Below the pieces are notes generated by a model that was given only the letters and a program-made list of their open reading frames with translations, was not told the DNA's origin and ran no database searches. The position numbers and the translations under genes are program-made. 64,000 nucleotides of DNA, from positions 248,001-312,000 of the forward strand of contig JANQQL010000031.1 in assembly GCA_028289345.1 (NCBI GenBank), read 5' to 3'. Shown piece after piece: positions 50,268 to 58,912 of the stretch. Every line of letters starts with the position of its first letter. Position 1 is the stretch's first letter. Source of the stretch: Planctomycetota bacterium (lineage in GTDB: Bacteria > Planctomycetota > B15-G4 > SIAN01).

Positions 50268-51861
50268 AATCCGACGCCTGCCACTCCTGCACGCTCGCGG
50301 TCTGACCGTCCGCGCGTCGGGGAGGGAGCTGCTTCGCGACGCGAACTTCGAAGTCCGTCGTGGCGAACTGGCGCTGCTCGTCGGCGCCAGTGGAACCGGG
50401 AAGACCACTCTGCTGAAGTTCTTCGCCGGCATCCATCGGCGCGGGGGCACGGTCCAGGCTCAAGGCGAGATCCAACTGGAAGGCGAGAACCTCCTGCGTC
50501 GGCGGGCGGCTCGAGGCAAGATCGGCATTCTGTTTCAGGATCACGCGCTGTTCGACGAGCTGACCCCTCTGCAGAACGTTCGCTTCGCGGAAAGTCATCG
50601 TCCGGGGGTCAAGAGTTCGGCAGACGTTCCCCCAGCGGTCGATCTGCTGCGGGAACTGGGACTGCGTCGCACCGACCGTCTTCGCACCATGAGCGGCGGT
50701 CAGTTGCAAAGACTGGCCTTGGCCCGCACTCTGGCCCTGGATCCACAGATCCTCCTTTACGACGAACCGACCGCGGGCTTGGACCCAGCCAACGCCGAGA
50801 AAGTCGCGCGTCTGATCCGTGACATCCACGATCGCAGCGACCGAACCTCCTTGGTCGTGACCCACGACGTGAAGAACTTGCTGCCCATTGCGGATCGCGT
50901 GTTACTCATCGACCCGCACCGGCGCATCATCGAAGAAACGCCCAAAGACGATCTCGAGGAGCGCCTCCGAGCCGTCGTTGCCAGTATCGAACCGGAAGCG
51001 GCCGAGGAGTCCGAACCCGAGGACTCCGAGAGCGCGGAAGTCAGTCAGGAGTCGAGATCTGACACCACCCTGACTCAACGATTCTTGGAGACGACCACCG
51101 ACACGGTGTTGGGAACCGGTCAGACGTTCCTTCACCTGGTTCCTCTGTACCCCCGCTTGACCTATGGGCTGCGCTATCTTCGACATTTTCTCGGACTGAC
51201 GGCTTCGCCGAGTTCGTTCGCCTACGTGGCCATGGCGGGAGCCATCCTTGGGTTCGTCAGCACGTGGTTCACCTTCGAGTACCTGCCGAAGCGTGAATTC
51301 AGCGAACCCCTGTTCATTGAGCGAATCCTCGAGGCCATGGGATTCTTGCTGTACCGCGTGCTCGGCCCCGTCCTCCTGACCATTCTGGTCGCAGCACGCA
51401 TGGGCGCAGCGATCGCCTCGGACATCGGCAACAAGGTCTATGCCCGGCAATTTGACGCCCTCCGTTCCTTCGGCATCGAACCCTCTCGCTATTTGTTCAC
51501 CAGCGTGCTCTGGGCTCTGGTTTTGGCAATGCCCCTTCTGTTTGCCGTGATGTTCCTGATCGCGCGCTGGTTCAGCCTCGGGGTCTTCGTGTTCGGCCAC
51601 CCGGAGGACACCTTTTTCTTTTGGGACCAGAATTTTCACCGCGGATTGAGAGTCCCCGACCAGTCCCTGTGGAAGGGCAGCTATTGGTTGCTCTGCAAAT
51701 TGGAAACTTGCGCCCTCGGAACCGCCGCCATTGCCTACCATTGGGGCGCTCGGGAAAAGCTCTCTGCCAACGACGTCAGCCGATCGGTGACTCGCACCAT
51801 TATCCTGGCCACACTGTTCGTGCTCGTCGTTCACTTTCTGTTCGCATTTTGGGAATTCTGA
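50248..51861 (+). CDS. Fused MlaF-type ATPase and MlaE-type permease
   Basis: 537 residues, TTG start inside the previous gene. Residues 1-235 are an ABC ATPase: Walker A LLVGASGTGKTTLLKFF, signature MSGGQLQRLALARTLAL, Walker B ILLYDEPTAGLDPANAE, H-loop SLVVTHDVKNLL. An acidic linker (EPEAAEESEPEDSESAEVSQ) leads to a membrane part with MlaE features: GFLLYRVLGPVLLTILVAAR, MGAAIASDIGNKVYARQFDA and LRSFGIEPSRYLFTSVLWAL. Normally MlaE and MlaF are separate; here they are one chain, an arrangement giving fixed 1:1 stoichiometry. Likely moves phospholipid between inner and outer membranes with the MCE-like protein. Confidence 0.87.
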   Translation: MESTKAEIRRLPLLHARGLTVRASGRELLRDANFEVRRGELALLVGASGTGKTTLLKFFAGIHRRGGTVQAQGEIQLEGENLLRRRAARGKIGILFQDHALFDELTPLQNVRFAESHRPGVKSSADVPPAVDLLRELGLRRTDRLRTMSGGQLQRLALARTLALDPQILLYDEPTAGLDPANAEKVARLIRDIHDRSDRTSLVVTHDVKNLLPIADRVLLIDPHRRIIEETPKDDLEERLRAVVASIEPEAAEESEPEDSESAEVSQESRSDTTLTQRFLETTTDTVLGTGQTFLHLVPLYPRLTYGLRYLRHFLGLTASPSSFAYVAMAGAILGFVSTWFTFEYLPKREFSEPLFIERILEAMGFLLYRVLGPVLLTILVAARMGAAIASDIGNKVYARQFDALRSFGIEPSRYLFTSVLWALVLAMPLLFAVMFLIARWFSLGVFVFGHPEDTFFFWDQNFHRGLRVPDQSLWKGSYWLLCKLETCALGTAAIAYHWGAREKLSANDVSRSVTRTIILATLFVLVVHFLFAFWEF

Positions 51862-51889
51862 AACGAGCCGACCCTCGGCTCGGGTCGCC

Positions 51890-52480
51890 ATGGGTATCGA
51901 ATCTCTTCGCATTACGACACTGCTGTCACGTTCCTGCAACGGCGATACGGAGGCCGACCACGCTCTCTTCGAGCTGGTCTTCCAACAGCTTCGCGAGATT
52001 GCCACACGACATGTGCGCCGCGAACACAGTCCGGCCGCTCTGCAACCCACAGAGCTTGTGAACGAAGCCTACCTGCGCTTCAAGTCCAGCGCCGAACTGC
52101 AGTTCGGGGACCGTCGCCAGTTCTTTGCCTTCGCATCCAGCGTCATTCGACGCGTGCTGGTGGACCAGGCCCGTCGCCGGGACATCGAAGCACGGGCCAA
52201 AGAAGTCTTGCAGATTGGGCTGGCACGCCGCGGTGACGAGGTCCTGTACGTGGCAACCCTCGACCTGGAAGAAGCGTTGGAAGAGCTACAGCGATTGGAT
52301 CCCTGGTTGGCACGCATTGCCGAGTTGCGCATTTTCGGGCGCTTGGAAGCCAAGGAGATTGCCGAGCAAGTCGGCAAGTCCAGTCGCACCGTGGAACGCA
52401 AGTGGGGAGTCGCTCGGACCTGGCTGGTCGACCGGTTCTCTGAATCTCCGACCGTTCACGACTCTCAGGAACCTGCTTGA
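51890..52480 (+). CDS. ECF-type sigma factor, kinase-associated group
   Basis: 196 residues. ADHALFELVFQQLREIATRH, then ALQPTELVNEAYLRF (the most typical motif of the kinase-linked ECF group first noted in Rhodopirellula), FGDRRQFFAFASSVIRRVLV and DQARRRDIEARAKE (region 2). Region 4 is LEEALEELQRLDPWLARIAE, LRIFGRLEAKEIAEQVGKSS and RTVERKWGVARTWLVDRF. The kinase gene starts within its stop (TTGA overlap). Such sigma factors are thought to be activated by their partner kinase instead of an anti-sigma factor. Confidence 0.92.
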   Translation: MGIESLRITTLLSRSCNGDTEADHALFELVFQQLREIATRHVRREHSPAALQPTELVNEAYLRFKSSAELQFGDRRQFFAFASSVIRRVLVDQARRRDIEARAKEVLQIGLARRGDEVLYVATLDLEEALEELQRLDPWLARIAELRIFGRLEAKEIAEQVGKSSRTVERKWGVARTWLVDRFSESPTVHDSQEPA

Positions 52481-54834
52481 AACGGCCGCAACGATCTCGG
52501 GCGCAGCAGGCGGAAATCCTCCGCCGCATGGAAGAGATCCTGGCCCTCCCGGCGAACGAGCGCGGCGCCTATCTGGACACCGCCTGCGAGGGACGGAGCT
52601 GGTTGCGAGAAGCTCTCGACACCGCTCTGTCCCATATGGAAGAACTCGAAGACGTCGACACGGACGCCCATGTTCGCTGCCTCCCTTCGCCAGTGGACGC
52701 CGGCCTTGCGGCCCTCCCCGAAGGTTCGGTGATTGGTCCCTACATCCTCGAAGGTGCTTTGCAGCAAGGAGGCATGGGCGCGATCTTTCGAGCTCGTCAG
52801 CGACAACCTTCACGCCCCGTGGCGCTCAAGTTCCTCCGCCAGGTTCTTTCCGAAGTCACCCGCCAGCGCTTCGAACGAGAAGTGCAACTTCTCGCCACCC
52901 TGGAACATTCGGGGATCGCGCGAATCTACTCGGCCGGGACCCATCTTCTGGAAGAGGAGGGGGAAACCTACCGAGTCCCCTACTTTGCGATGGAGCTGGT
53001 TCTGGGAGCCGTTTCTCTGACGGCCTACTGCGATCAGCACTCATGCGCCGCCGACGAGCGCCTCGAACTGTTCCTCCAGGCGACCGAGGCGGTGCGTCAC
53101 TCTCACCGGAAGGCCGTCCTGCACCGAGATCTCAAACCGGAGAACGTGCTGGTCGACGTGGCTGGACAAGTCAAGGTCATCGACTTTGGCATTGCCCGAC
53201 TCGCCGACGAGGACTCCTCCGATCTGACTCGGTTCGGGGACTCCCTGGGGACCCAGCAGTACATGAGCCCCGAGCAGAGGAGCGGCTCAGCCAGCGTCGA
53301 TGTTCGAACTGACATCTACTCGCTGGGTGTGATCCTCGGCGAGCTTTGGGAACCAGTCCTGCGCGGGACCATTGCGTATTCCCGGGGGCTCGTCCCCGAG
53401 GACGTGACTGCCGTCATTCGGAGGGCCACCGCGCAGGCCCCCGCGGAACGCTACCCGACCACAGATGCGTTCCGCGATGATCTTCGTCGCTGCCGAGACG
53501 GCATCTCCCCGACCGCTTCGCGGCGATCTCGAGTGCGACAAACGACTCGCTGGGTGCGCCGCCACTGGTTGGCTGCGACCACAGTTTTGTTGATCGTCGG
53601 CATGGGGATTCGAGCCGCCCTGTTCACCATTCGAAACGACCGAGCGGAGCAACGATTCGCCTTGGAGCAGCTTTCGCGGTTGCACCCGATCGTTCGCGAG
53701 TTCGCCGCGTTGAAAGGGGTTCCCGGGACCACAGATCCCTTGCGCGCCCACCTGACGGACGTTTGGAGGCAACTCGCGGAGCTGTCGGAAACCCTGCCGG
53801 AACACCCCATGCTCTTGGAGACCCGGGCGGTCAGTCTCGAGTACAACGGGGACCAGTACCAGGAGGAGAAGAACTATCCAGCGGCCCTCGCCGCATTCCA
53901 CGACGCCTTGCTCCAGCGGCAGGCCTTGGCCGCACGCGACCCGGAAAATCCAAACTCGGTCGAGGCCCTGTCGATCACTTTGGTTCGGATCGGCGACCAA
54001 CACAAGGAACTCCACCACCTGGAAGAGGCCGAACGCTACTACCAGGAGGCCTTCGCCATCGACAAGGCCTTGGTGGACCAGTATCCCTCCGAGCTGAGAT
54101 ACGTCGACAACCTGACGTGGAGCTACGAGCGGCTCAGTGATCTCGCCGAAGACATGGACAACCCAGAGCAATCTCGGAGCTTCGCTCAGAAACGCCATGG
54201 GCTGAGCTTGCAGTTGTTGGAGCGCAACCAGCTTCGGACCGAGTCCTATCACACCTTGGCAGCCAGCCATTTGGTGCAGTTCCGGATCGCCAACGAAGGC
54301 GGAGATCCAGACCAGGCAGCCGATCACATTCAGCAAGCGCGTCACCTGGCCCGCGTGATGGTCGAACGAGAGCCCCACCAGTTGATCTACACCAACCTGT
54401 TGCTGGCCTGTTTTCTCAAATCGTACGAGGTTTCCGACAATCTCGGAGACCCGGGCAAGGACTCGGAGGATTTCGAAAGTACCTATCGAGTCTTGCGCGA
54501 TTCGCTCAGCCGCTGGAGCGAGTCGGTGGTCGACATTGACCGTTTGATCAAATGGAACCTGAGACTTGCCGAGCTGATGATGCAGCATGAACGACCGGCT
54601 CTCTCGGCGGAATCCTTCGAGTCGGCGATCGCGATTCTTCGCTGGGTCGAGGAAACCCCATGGCGCCGGAGGCGACTCGAGGTCGCTTTTCAGGGCGCCG
54701 CCGAACAACGCGAATTGGCCGGCCACAAGCGCATGGCCGAATCGCTGCGAGCCCAGGCCGACAGAATCCTCCACGGGGGTCCGCCCGATCGCTCCAAGCT
54801 CTGGTCTTCCGCGATCCGATCGGAGCAACCATGA
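52477..54834 (+). CDS. Membrane Ser/Thr protein kinase with C-terminal TPR region
   Basis: 785 residues, TTG start overlapping the sigma stop; AGGA lies seven bases upstream. An N-terminal helical region of 80 residues is followed by the kinase domain (about 87-350): LEGALQQGGMGAIFRARQRQ, Lys118 in VALKFL, HRDLKPENVLVD, DFGIARL and GTQQYMSPEQ, a complete active set. A membrane helix lies near 360-385 (RRHWLAATTVLLIVGMGIRA), and the outer C-terminal 390 residues are TPR-like (DQYQEEKNYPAALAAFHDAL). It overlaps the third kinase gene by four bases. Likely signals to the adjacent ECF sigma factor. Confidence 0.9.
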   Translation: MKRPQRSRAQQAEILRRMEEILALPANERGAYLDTACEGRSWLREALDTALSHMEELEDVDTDAHVRCLPSPVDAGLAALPEGSVIGPYILEGALQQGGMGAIFRARQRQPSRPVALKFLRQVLSEVTRQRFEREVQLLATLEHSGIARIYSAGTHLLEEEGETYRVPYFAMELVLGAVSLTAYCDQHSCAADERLELFLQATEAVRHSHRKAVLHRDLKPENVLVDVAGQVKVIDFGIARLADEDSSDLTRFGDSLGTQQYMSPEQRSGSASVDVRTDIYSLGVILGELWEPVLRGTIAYSRGLVPEDVTAVIRRATAQAPAERYPTTDAFRDDLRRCRDGISPTASRRSRVRQTTRWVRRHWLAATTVLLIVGMGIRAALFTIRNDRAEQRFALEQLSRLHPIVREFAALKGVPGTTDPLRAHLTDVWRQLAELSETLPEHPMLLETRAVSLEYNGDQYQEEKNYPAALAAFHDALLQRQALAARDPENPNSVEALSITLVRIGDQHKELHHLEEAERYYQEAFAIDKALVDQYPSELRYVDNLTWSYERLSDLAEDMDNPEQSRSFAQKRHGLSLQLLERNQLRTESYHTLAASHLVQFRIANEGGDPDQAADHIQQARHLARVMVEREPHQLIYTNLLLACFLKSYEVSDNLGDPGKDSEDFESTYRVLRDSLSRWSESVVDIDRLIKWNLRLAELMMQHERPALSAESFESAIAILRWVEETPWRRRRLEVAFQGAAEQRELAGHKRMAESLRAQADRILHGGPPDRSKLWSSAIRSEQP

Positions 54835-56813
54835 GGGAAGCGGGCGCCCCTCCCCTTCTTGGACAGACTCTCGGCTCGTTCCGCGCCATGGATCGGCTCG
54901 GCAGCGGCGCCACGAGCCGGGTCTACGAAGCAAAGCAAACCTATCCCTCCCGGCGCGTCGCCCTGAAAGTGTTGTTCGGTTCTTCCTCCGACACCAAGAC
55001 CGACGATCAACGCTTCGAAATGGAAGCGGAAGTCTTGGGAAGGCTGCAACACGAGAACATCGCTCAAATCTATGAGTGGGGCATCCACGGAGTCGAACAC
55101 GAAGGCCGCACGATTCCGGTCCGATTCCTTGCCATGGAGCTGGTTCGCCAACCTCTCTCCCTGGTGGACTACTGCCAGCAACGTGCCCTGTCCTTGGGCC
55201 GGCGAGTGGAACTGCTGCTGGCGGCCTGCCGAGCCGTCCAACATGGTCATGGCCGAGGAGTCCTCCATCGCGATCTCAAACCAGATCACTTGCTGGTGGA
55301 CGGACGAGGTCAGCTGAAACTCATCGATTTCGGAATCGCCCGGTTGCTCGACCAGCCGAGCCGGGAACTGACCAAGGCCGGCGAGCTGCTTGGAACTCCG
55401 CGCTACATGAGTCCGGAGCAACGGGTGGATCCGACCGCGGCGGACGTGCGGTCGGACCTGTATTCCTTGGGCATCATTGCCCGGGAAGTGCTCGAGACTG
55501 GTGGGGAAAGGCTGCCAGCGGAGCTGGCCTGGGTCATCGCGCGAGCCACGGCGCCGCGACCCCGCGAGCGGTATCCCAACGTGCATGCTCTCGCCAACGA
55601 CTTGCAACGTGTGCAGCAGCGCCGGCCGGTGTTGGCCCGTCCCCGAAGTGCCTGGTACCTGGTGCGCACCCGCGCACGGCGTCACTGGAAACCTCTTGTC
55701 GCCGCGGCCGCGATGACCCTCACACTTCTTGGGAGTTCACTCTGGCTTCACGCCTCGGCGCAATCCGTCACGAGAAGGATTCTTGCGGTCACCGAAAGCA
55801 TCCGACGCATGCTCCCCGCCATCGTCCGACTGGAATCCACCCCCGGCACGTACCACGCCCGACTTCGCATGCTGCGCCAGCTCGCCACCGGGGAGAGTCT
55901 TCGGTTTCACCCACGCACCCCGCAGACGCTGAACATCGACATCCTGACCTGCTGGGCGAAGACTCTCCACGAAGGGGGCAATCTGGAGAAAGCCGCGCAG
56001 GCTCTGGAAAGCGCCGCGGAGTGGCAAAGTGAGCAGGGCGACCGGGCGATGACGACGTCCTGCGCGGCGCTCGCTCTGGCACGCGCTGAACTGGAGCTCG
56101 ACCTCGGTCACCCCGAGGCGACCGATCAATGGAGCCGCTGCGTTCTGGATGCGTTGCAGCCCCTGCTCCCCGACTTGACCTTGGCGGAACGCGCGATCCT
56201 GGTGAAGGCGCAAATCTACCTTGCGGACGGCTATCGAACTTCCGGCGAACTAGAGGCCAGCCACCGTCAACTGGAAACGGCCGCCGCATTGTCCGGATCC
56301 GAGGAAGACGCCCCTACGTCTTTGCAGCTCGTGGATCAGGGCCAGTTCCGAATTCTGGAATCTCGCGCTCAGCTTGCCCGGCACAAGGGGGACATCCTTG
56401 CCTGGAACCAATGGTCGGAAAGCTGCCTGCAGATGGCGCAGCGCTTGATTCGAAGCACGCCCAATCACAACCTCCACCGTGAGTTTCTGGCTCGCGCCAA
56501 GGTCCACCGCGGACTTGCCTTGGGCGCCTCCGGAGATGCCCTGGGGGCCGATCGCACTTTGAAAGAGGCCCAAACCGACTTCGACACGTTGGCTCGGGAC
56601 AACCCGCACAATCCCAAGTATCGGGCTCTGTATTGCTGGGCCTGTTGCGCCCGCGGAGAACGATTCGAGCAGCTTGGCGATGGCGAGTCGGCCCTGGAAC
56701 AGTACCAGCAGGTCCATGGGCTGGGCACCCTGTGCGGTGACATCGGCTCTTCTGCCCTTGCGCGATCGGTCATTCGCCAGAGTGAGGCGGCAATTCAGCG
56801 ACTCTCCCCGTAA
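54831..56813 (+). CDS. Membrane Ser/Thr kinase-like protein with altered catalytic loop
   Basis: 660 residues; ATG overlaps the upstream stop (ATGA). Kinase domain 15-290: AMDRLGSGATSRVYEAKQTY, Lys46 in RRVALKVL, HRDLKPDHLLVDGRGQLKLI (146 on), DFGIARL and GTPRYMSPEQRVDP. The catalytic loop has His153 where kinases have the Mg-binding Asn (HRDLKPxN), so activity may be weak or absent; the other residues are in place. A membrane segment (WKPLVAAAAMTLTLLGSSLW) separates an outer helical repeat region of about 350 residues. Possibly a regulator of the kinase encoded just upstream. Confidence 0.87.
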   Translation: MREAGAPPLLGQTLGSFRAMDRLGSGATSRVYEAKQTYPSRRVALKVLFGSSSDTKTDDQRFEMEAEVLGRLQHENIAQIYEWGIHGVEHEGRTIPVRFLAMELVRQPLSLVDYCQQRALSLGRRVELLLAACRAVQHGHGRGVLHRDLKPDHLLVDGRGQLKLIDFGIARLLDQPSRELTKAGELLGTPRYMSPEQRVDPTAADVRSDLYSLGIIAREVLETGGERLPAELAWVIARATAPRPRERYPNVHALANDLQRVQQRRPVLARPRSAWYLVRTRARRHWKPLVAAAAMTLTLLGSSLWLHASAQSVTRRILAVTESIRRMLPAIVRLESTPGTYHARLRMLRQLATGESLRFHPRTPQTLNIDILTCWAKTLHEGGNLEKAAQALESAAEWQSEQGDRAMTTSCAALALARAELELDLGHPEATDQWSRCVLDALQPLLPDLTLAERAILVKAQIYLADGYRTSGELEASHRQLETAAALSGSEEDAPTSLQLVDQGQFRILESRAQLARHKGDILAWNQWSESCLQMAQRLIRSTPNHNLHREFLARAKVHRGLALGASGDALGADRTLKEAQTDFDTLARDNPHNPKYRALYCWACCARGERFEQLGDGESALEQYQQVHGLGTLCGDIGSSALARSVIRQSEAAIQRLSP

Positions 56814-56883
56814 CGGCCGCCGAAAACATCTCTCGATCGGCCATCCGAGGCCTGACTCAACGGCCTGCGAGCTCCTCCGGCGG

Positions 56884-57447
56884 TTAGTTCACCGCCTCCA
56901 TGGTTCGTGGACGCATTTGGCGATCTTTCACCCATTCGCGCATGGGGCGCAACACCTCGTGGGCAAAGGTCTCGTCCAGGCGATGTTGGAGGTACAGGCG
57001 GTAGAGCCCGTCCAGAACCTGGCCGCTGGTGAACAACAAGTTGGCACGCTCTGCGTCGCGATCTTCCGGAGCTGCCGCATCGATCGACTCGGACCCCACG
57101 ACCTTCACGGAACGCAAGTCGAAGGTGTTCGAGTCCAGGGTCAGCTCCACGGTTTCGTCGTCCCAGGCCAGCACCAAACGCGCAAGCGTGGGAAGCTTGT
57201 CCGCCCGCAGCGCTGCCGAGGCTTCGGGAAGGCGCGTGGGAAGATCCCCTCGGACCATCACCTTGGTGCCACGATCCGAGGCTTTCAATTCCATCATCTG
57301 GTCGAACGCCAGCCCGACGGGGCCGGGCTCTTCGAGCCGGAACTCACCGCCATGGGTTTCCGTCTGGAACCAAAGCCACAGCAAGAACTCACTCCCGAGG
57401 AACGCCGGGCCTTCGGAAGTCGGAGGGGGTACGGGGGAATCGCTCAT
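56884..57447 (-). CDS. RdgC-like protein, C-terminal part
   Basis: 187 residues. FLGSEFLLWLWFQTETHGGE is a motif I associate with the second half of RdgC-type recombination proteins, in which the strand-rich part continues as VELTLDSNTFDLRSVKVVGS and ends in helices (GLYRLYLQHRLDETFAHEVL). RdgC is a ring-shaped DNA-binding protein that inhibits RecA. Here the protein lacks the RdgC N-terminal part, which seems to be encoded by the upstream gene 21 bases away. The call is inferred from the pair; the similarity is not strong. Confidence 0.5.
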   Translation of the reverse strand: MSDSPVPPPTSEGPAFLGSEFLLWLWFQTETHGGEFRLEEPGPVGLAFDQMMELKASDRGTKVMVRGDLPTRLPEASAALRADKLPTLARLVLAWDDETVELTLDSNTFDLRSVKVVGSESIDAAAPEDRDAERANLLFTSGQVLDGLYRLYLQHRLDETFAHEVLRPMREWVKDRQMRPRTMEAVN

Positions 57448-57468
57448 GGGCTCTCGAAGTCAGCCGGG

Positions 57469-58086
57469 TCAACCGGCACGGGCGGTGAAGTGAACCGGCG
57501 CCACGGTCAACATTCGCTTGGATTCTTTCCCTGCCGGAAGAAAAGAGCCGGGCGTCACGGGCTCTGCATTGCGCCCGAACGTCTCTCGAAAGAGGGAGCG
57601 AAACGACACGTTGGGGGCATCGGAGGTCGTGCTGAACAAGAGTTGGCCGCTCTTGGTATCCCACAGCATCTGGTACACCGCTGTTGCCGGCACGCACTTG
57701 GCGAGGAGCTCCAACTCCAACTTCTCGGCAAGTTCCCGTTTGCGATCCGGAGGAATCCGTGCCCCCACCTCTTGGCGTTCCCGGGACTCGAGTTCCAATT
57801 TGCGAACTTTGAGGGCCCCGGCGGGGATGCGCTTCACATCAATCCGTACGCCCAGTACCAGGGTCGAGCCCAACCAGACGTCCATTTCGCCGAAGTTCGC
57901 CGGCACCAGGCCGTTGCCATCGCTCCACCCCACCGAACGGGTTTCCTCCGTGAGGTTTTCGATGCTGCGGAAGCGTGACTCGAAGAGTGCTTCTTCGAGT
58001 CCTTCCTTCAGAGGATCTGGCTGCTTCTCACACTTGCCGCCAGCGACGACATAGCGACGAAACGACCCTGAGGTCTTGACCTTCAT
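57469..58086 (-). CDS. RdgC-like protein, N-terminal part
   Basis: 205 residues from ATG 58086. SFRRYVVAGGK, then SVGWSDGNGLVPANFGEMDV, VLGVRIDVKRIPAGALKVRK and VPATAVYQMLWDTKSGQLLF, STTSDAPNVSFRSLFRETFG follow the order of E. coli RdgC: the G-W motif, the charged helix region, a W-x-D-T-x-x-G-x-L/I strand and the short helix after it. E. coli RdgC is one chain of about 300 residues; here the two halves look to be separate genes in one operon. DNA binding would need both. Confidence 0.55.
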   Translation of the reverse strand: MKVKTSGSFRRYVVAGGKCEKQPDPLKEGLEEALFESRFRSIENLTEETRSVGWSDGNGLVPANFGEMDVWLGSTLVLGVRIDVKRIPAGALKVRKLELESRERQEVGARIPPDRKRELAEKLELELLAKCVPATAVYQMLWDTKSGQLLFSTTSDAPNVSFRSLFRETFGRNAEPVTPGSFLPAGKESKRMLTVAPVHFTARAG

Positions 58087-58261
58087 TCCGCCCTGCTCCG
58101 TGATTTCCCGCGCACCTTTCGAGATCGCGAGGGAAGAAACCAATTCTCACGAGCAACGGAAAGCGGAATCCAGGAAACCACAAACAATCCACAGGTTGTT
58201 CAACGACGAAGGCCAAAAGATCCAATCGGACGGACAGCCGAAAGACGCTCTCGACGTTCTC

Positions 58262-58819
58262 CTAGGAGTTCTCCGGCACGAACATCGGGGCTGCCACCTG
58301 GTTCCTCTTGTCTTCCCCGACCAGCATGGCGACCAGCTCCAGGGCAAATTCCAGGGAGGTTCCCGGGCCGCGGCTGGTCACCAGGTTTCCGTCCCGCACC
58401 ACCCGCTCGTTTCGATAGCCCGCGGCGGGAAGCTCCTCTTTCACCGCAGGGTGGCTGGTGAATCCCTGATCCTGGATCAGGTCGCCGGGCAGCAACGCGA
58501 TGGGCGCCGCGCAGATGGCTCCGACGACCCTTCCTTGCTCCCGTGCCTCGCGAATCACTCGCTGGCACTCCGGGTCCACGGCAAGAGACCGCGCGTTCGG
58601 CATTCCTCCTGGCAGGACCACCGCATCGAAGTCCGCCGCTTTCACCGTCGCTACCAGTGCATCGGGCACGATGGGAATGCCGTGACTGCCTTGCAGCGGA
58701 CCGGCCTCGGTTCCCGCGGCCACGACTTCGATCCCTGCTCGCCGCAGAACATCAATGATGGTGACGGTTTCGATCTCTTCGAAACCCGGAGCGAACAACA
58801 CCGCAGCTTTCTTACCCAT
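58262..58819 (-). CDS. DJ-1/PfpI family protein (YajL-like)
   Basis: 185 residues from ATG 58819. AAVLFAPGFEEIETVTIIDV, VVLPGGMPNARSLAVDPECQ and VVGAICAAPIALLPG place the conserved nucleophile Cys103 in the nucleophile elbow and Glu14/Glu15 near it, as in human DJ-1 (Cys106/Glu18) and YajL. The length equals that of DJ-1. The family includes glyoxalase-like/deglycase activities and redox chaperones. The gene lies 93 bases before the exosortase E gene's end and is probably co-transcribed. Confidence 0.93.
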   Translation of the reverse strand: MGKKAAVLFAPGFEEIETVTIIDVLRRAGIEVVAAGTEAGPLQGSHGIPIVPDALVATVKAADFDAVVLPGGMPNARSLAVDPECQRVIREAREQGRVVGAICAAPIALLPGDLIQDQGFTSHPAVKEELPAAGYRNERVVRDGNLVTSRGPGTSLEFALELVAMLVGEDKRNQVAAPMFVPENS

Positions 58820-58912
58820 GGCTCGATTCCGTGTTGGCAAGCCTCGAAGGTAGATCAGCATACAACAACCGTGACCGGGTCCCGGCCGGTGGGATCGACC
58901 ACCGGACACCCG

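Noticed and set aside
53287..54933. Minus-strand open frame of 548 codons
   Set aside because: Antisense of the second kinase gene, which is certain from its kinase motifs.
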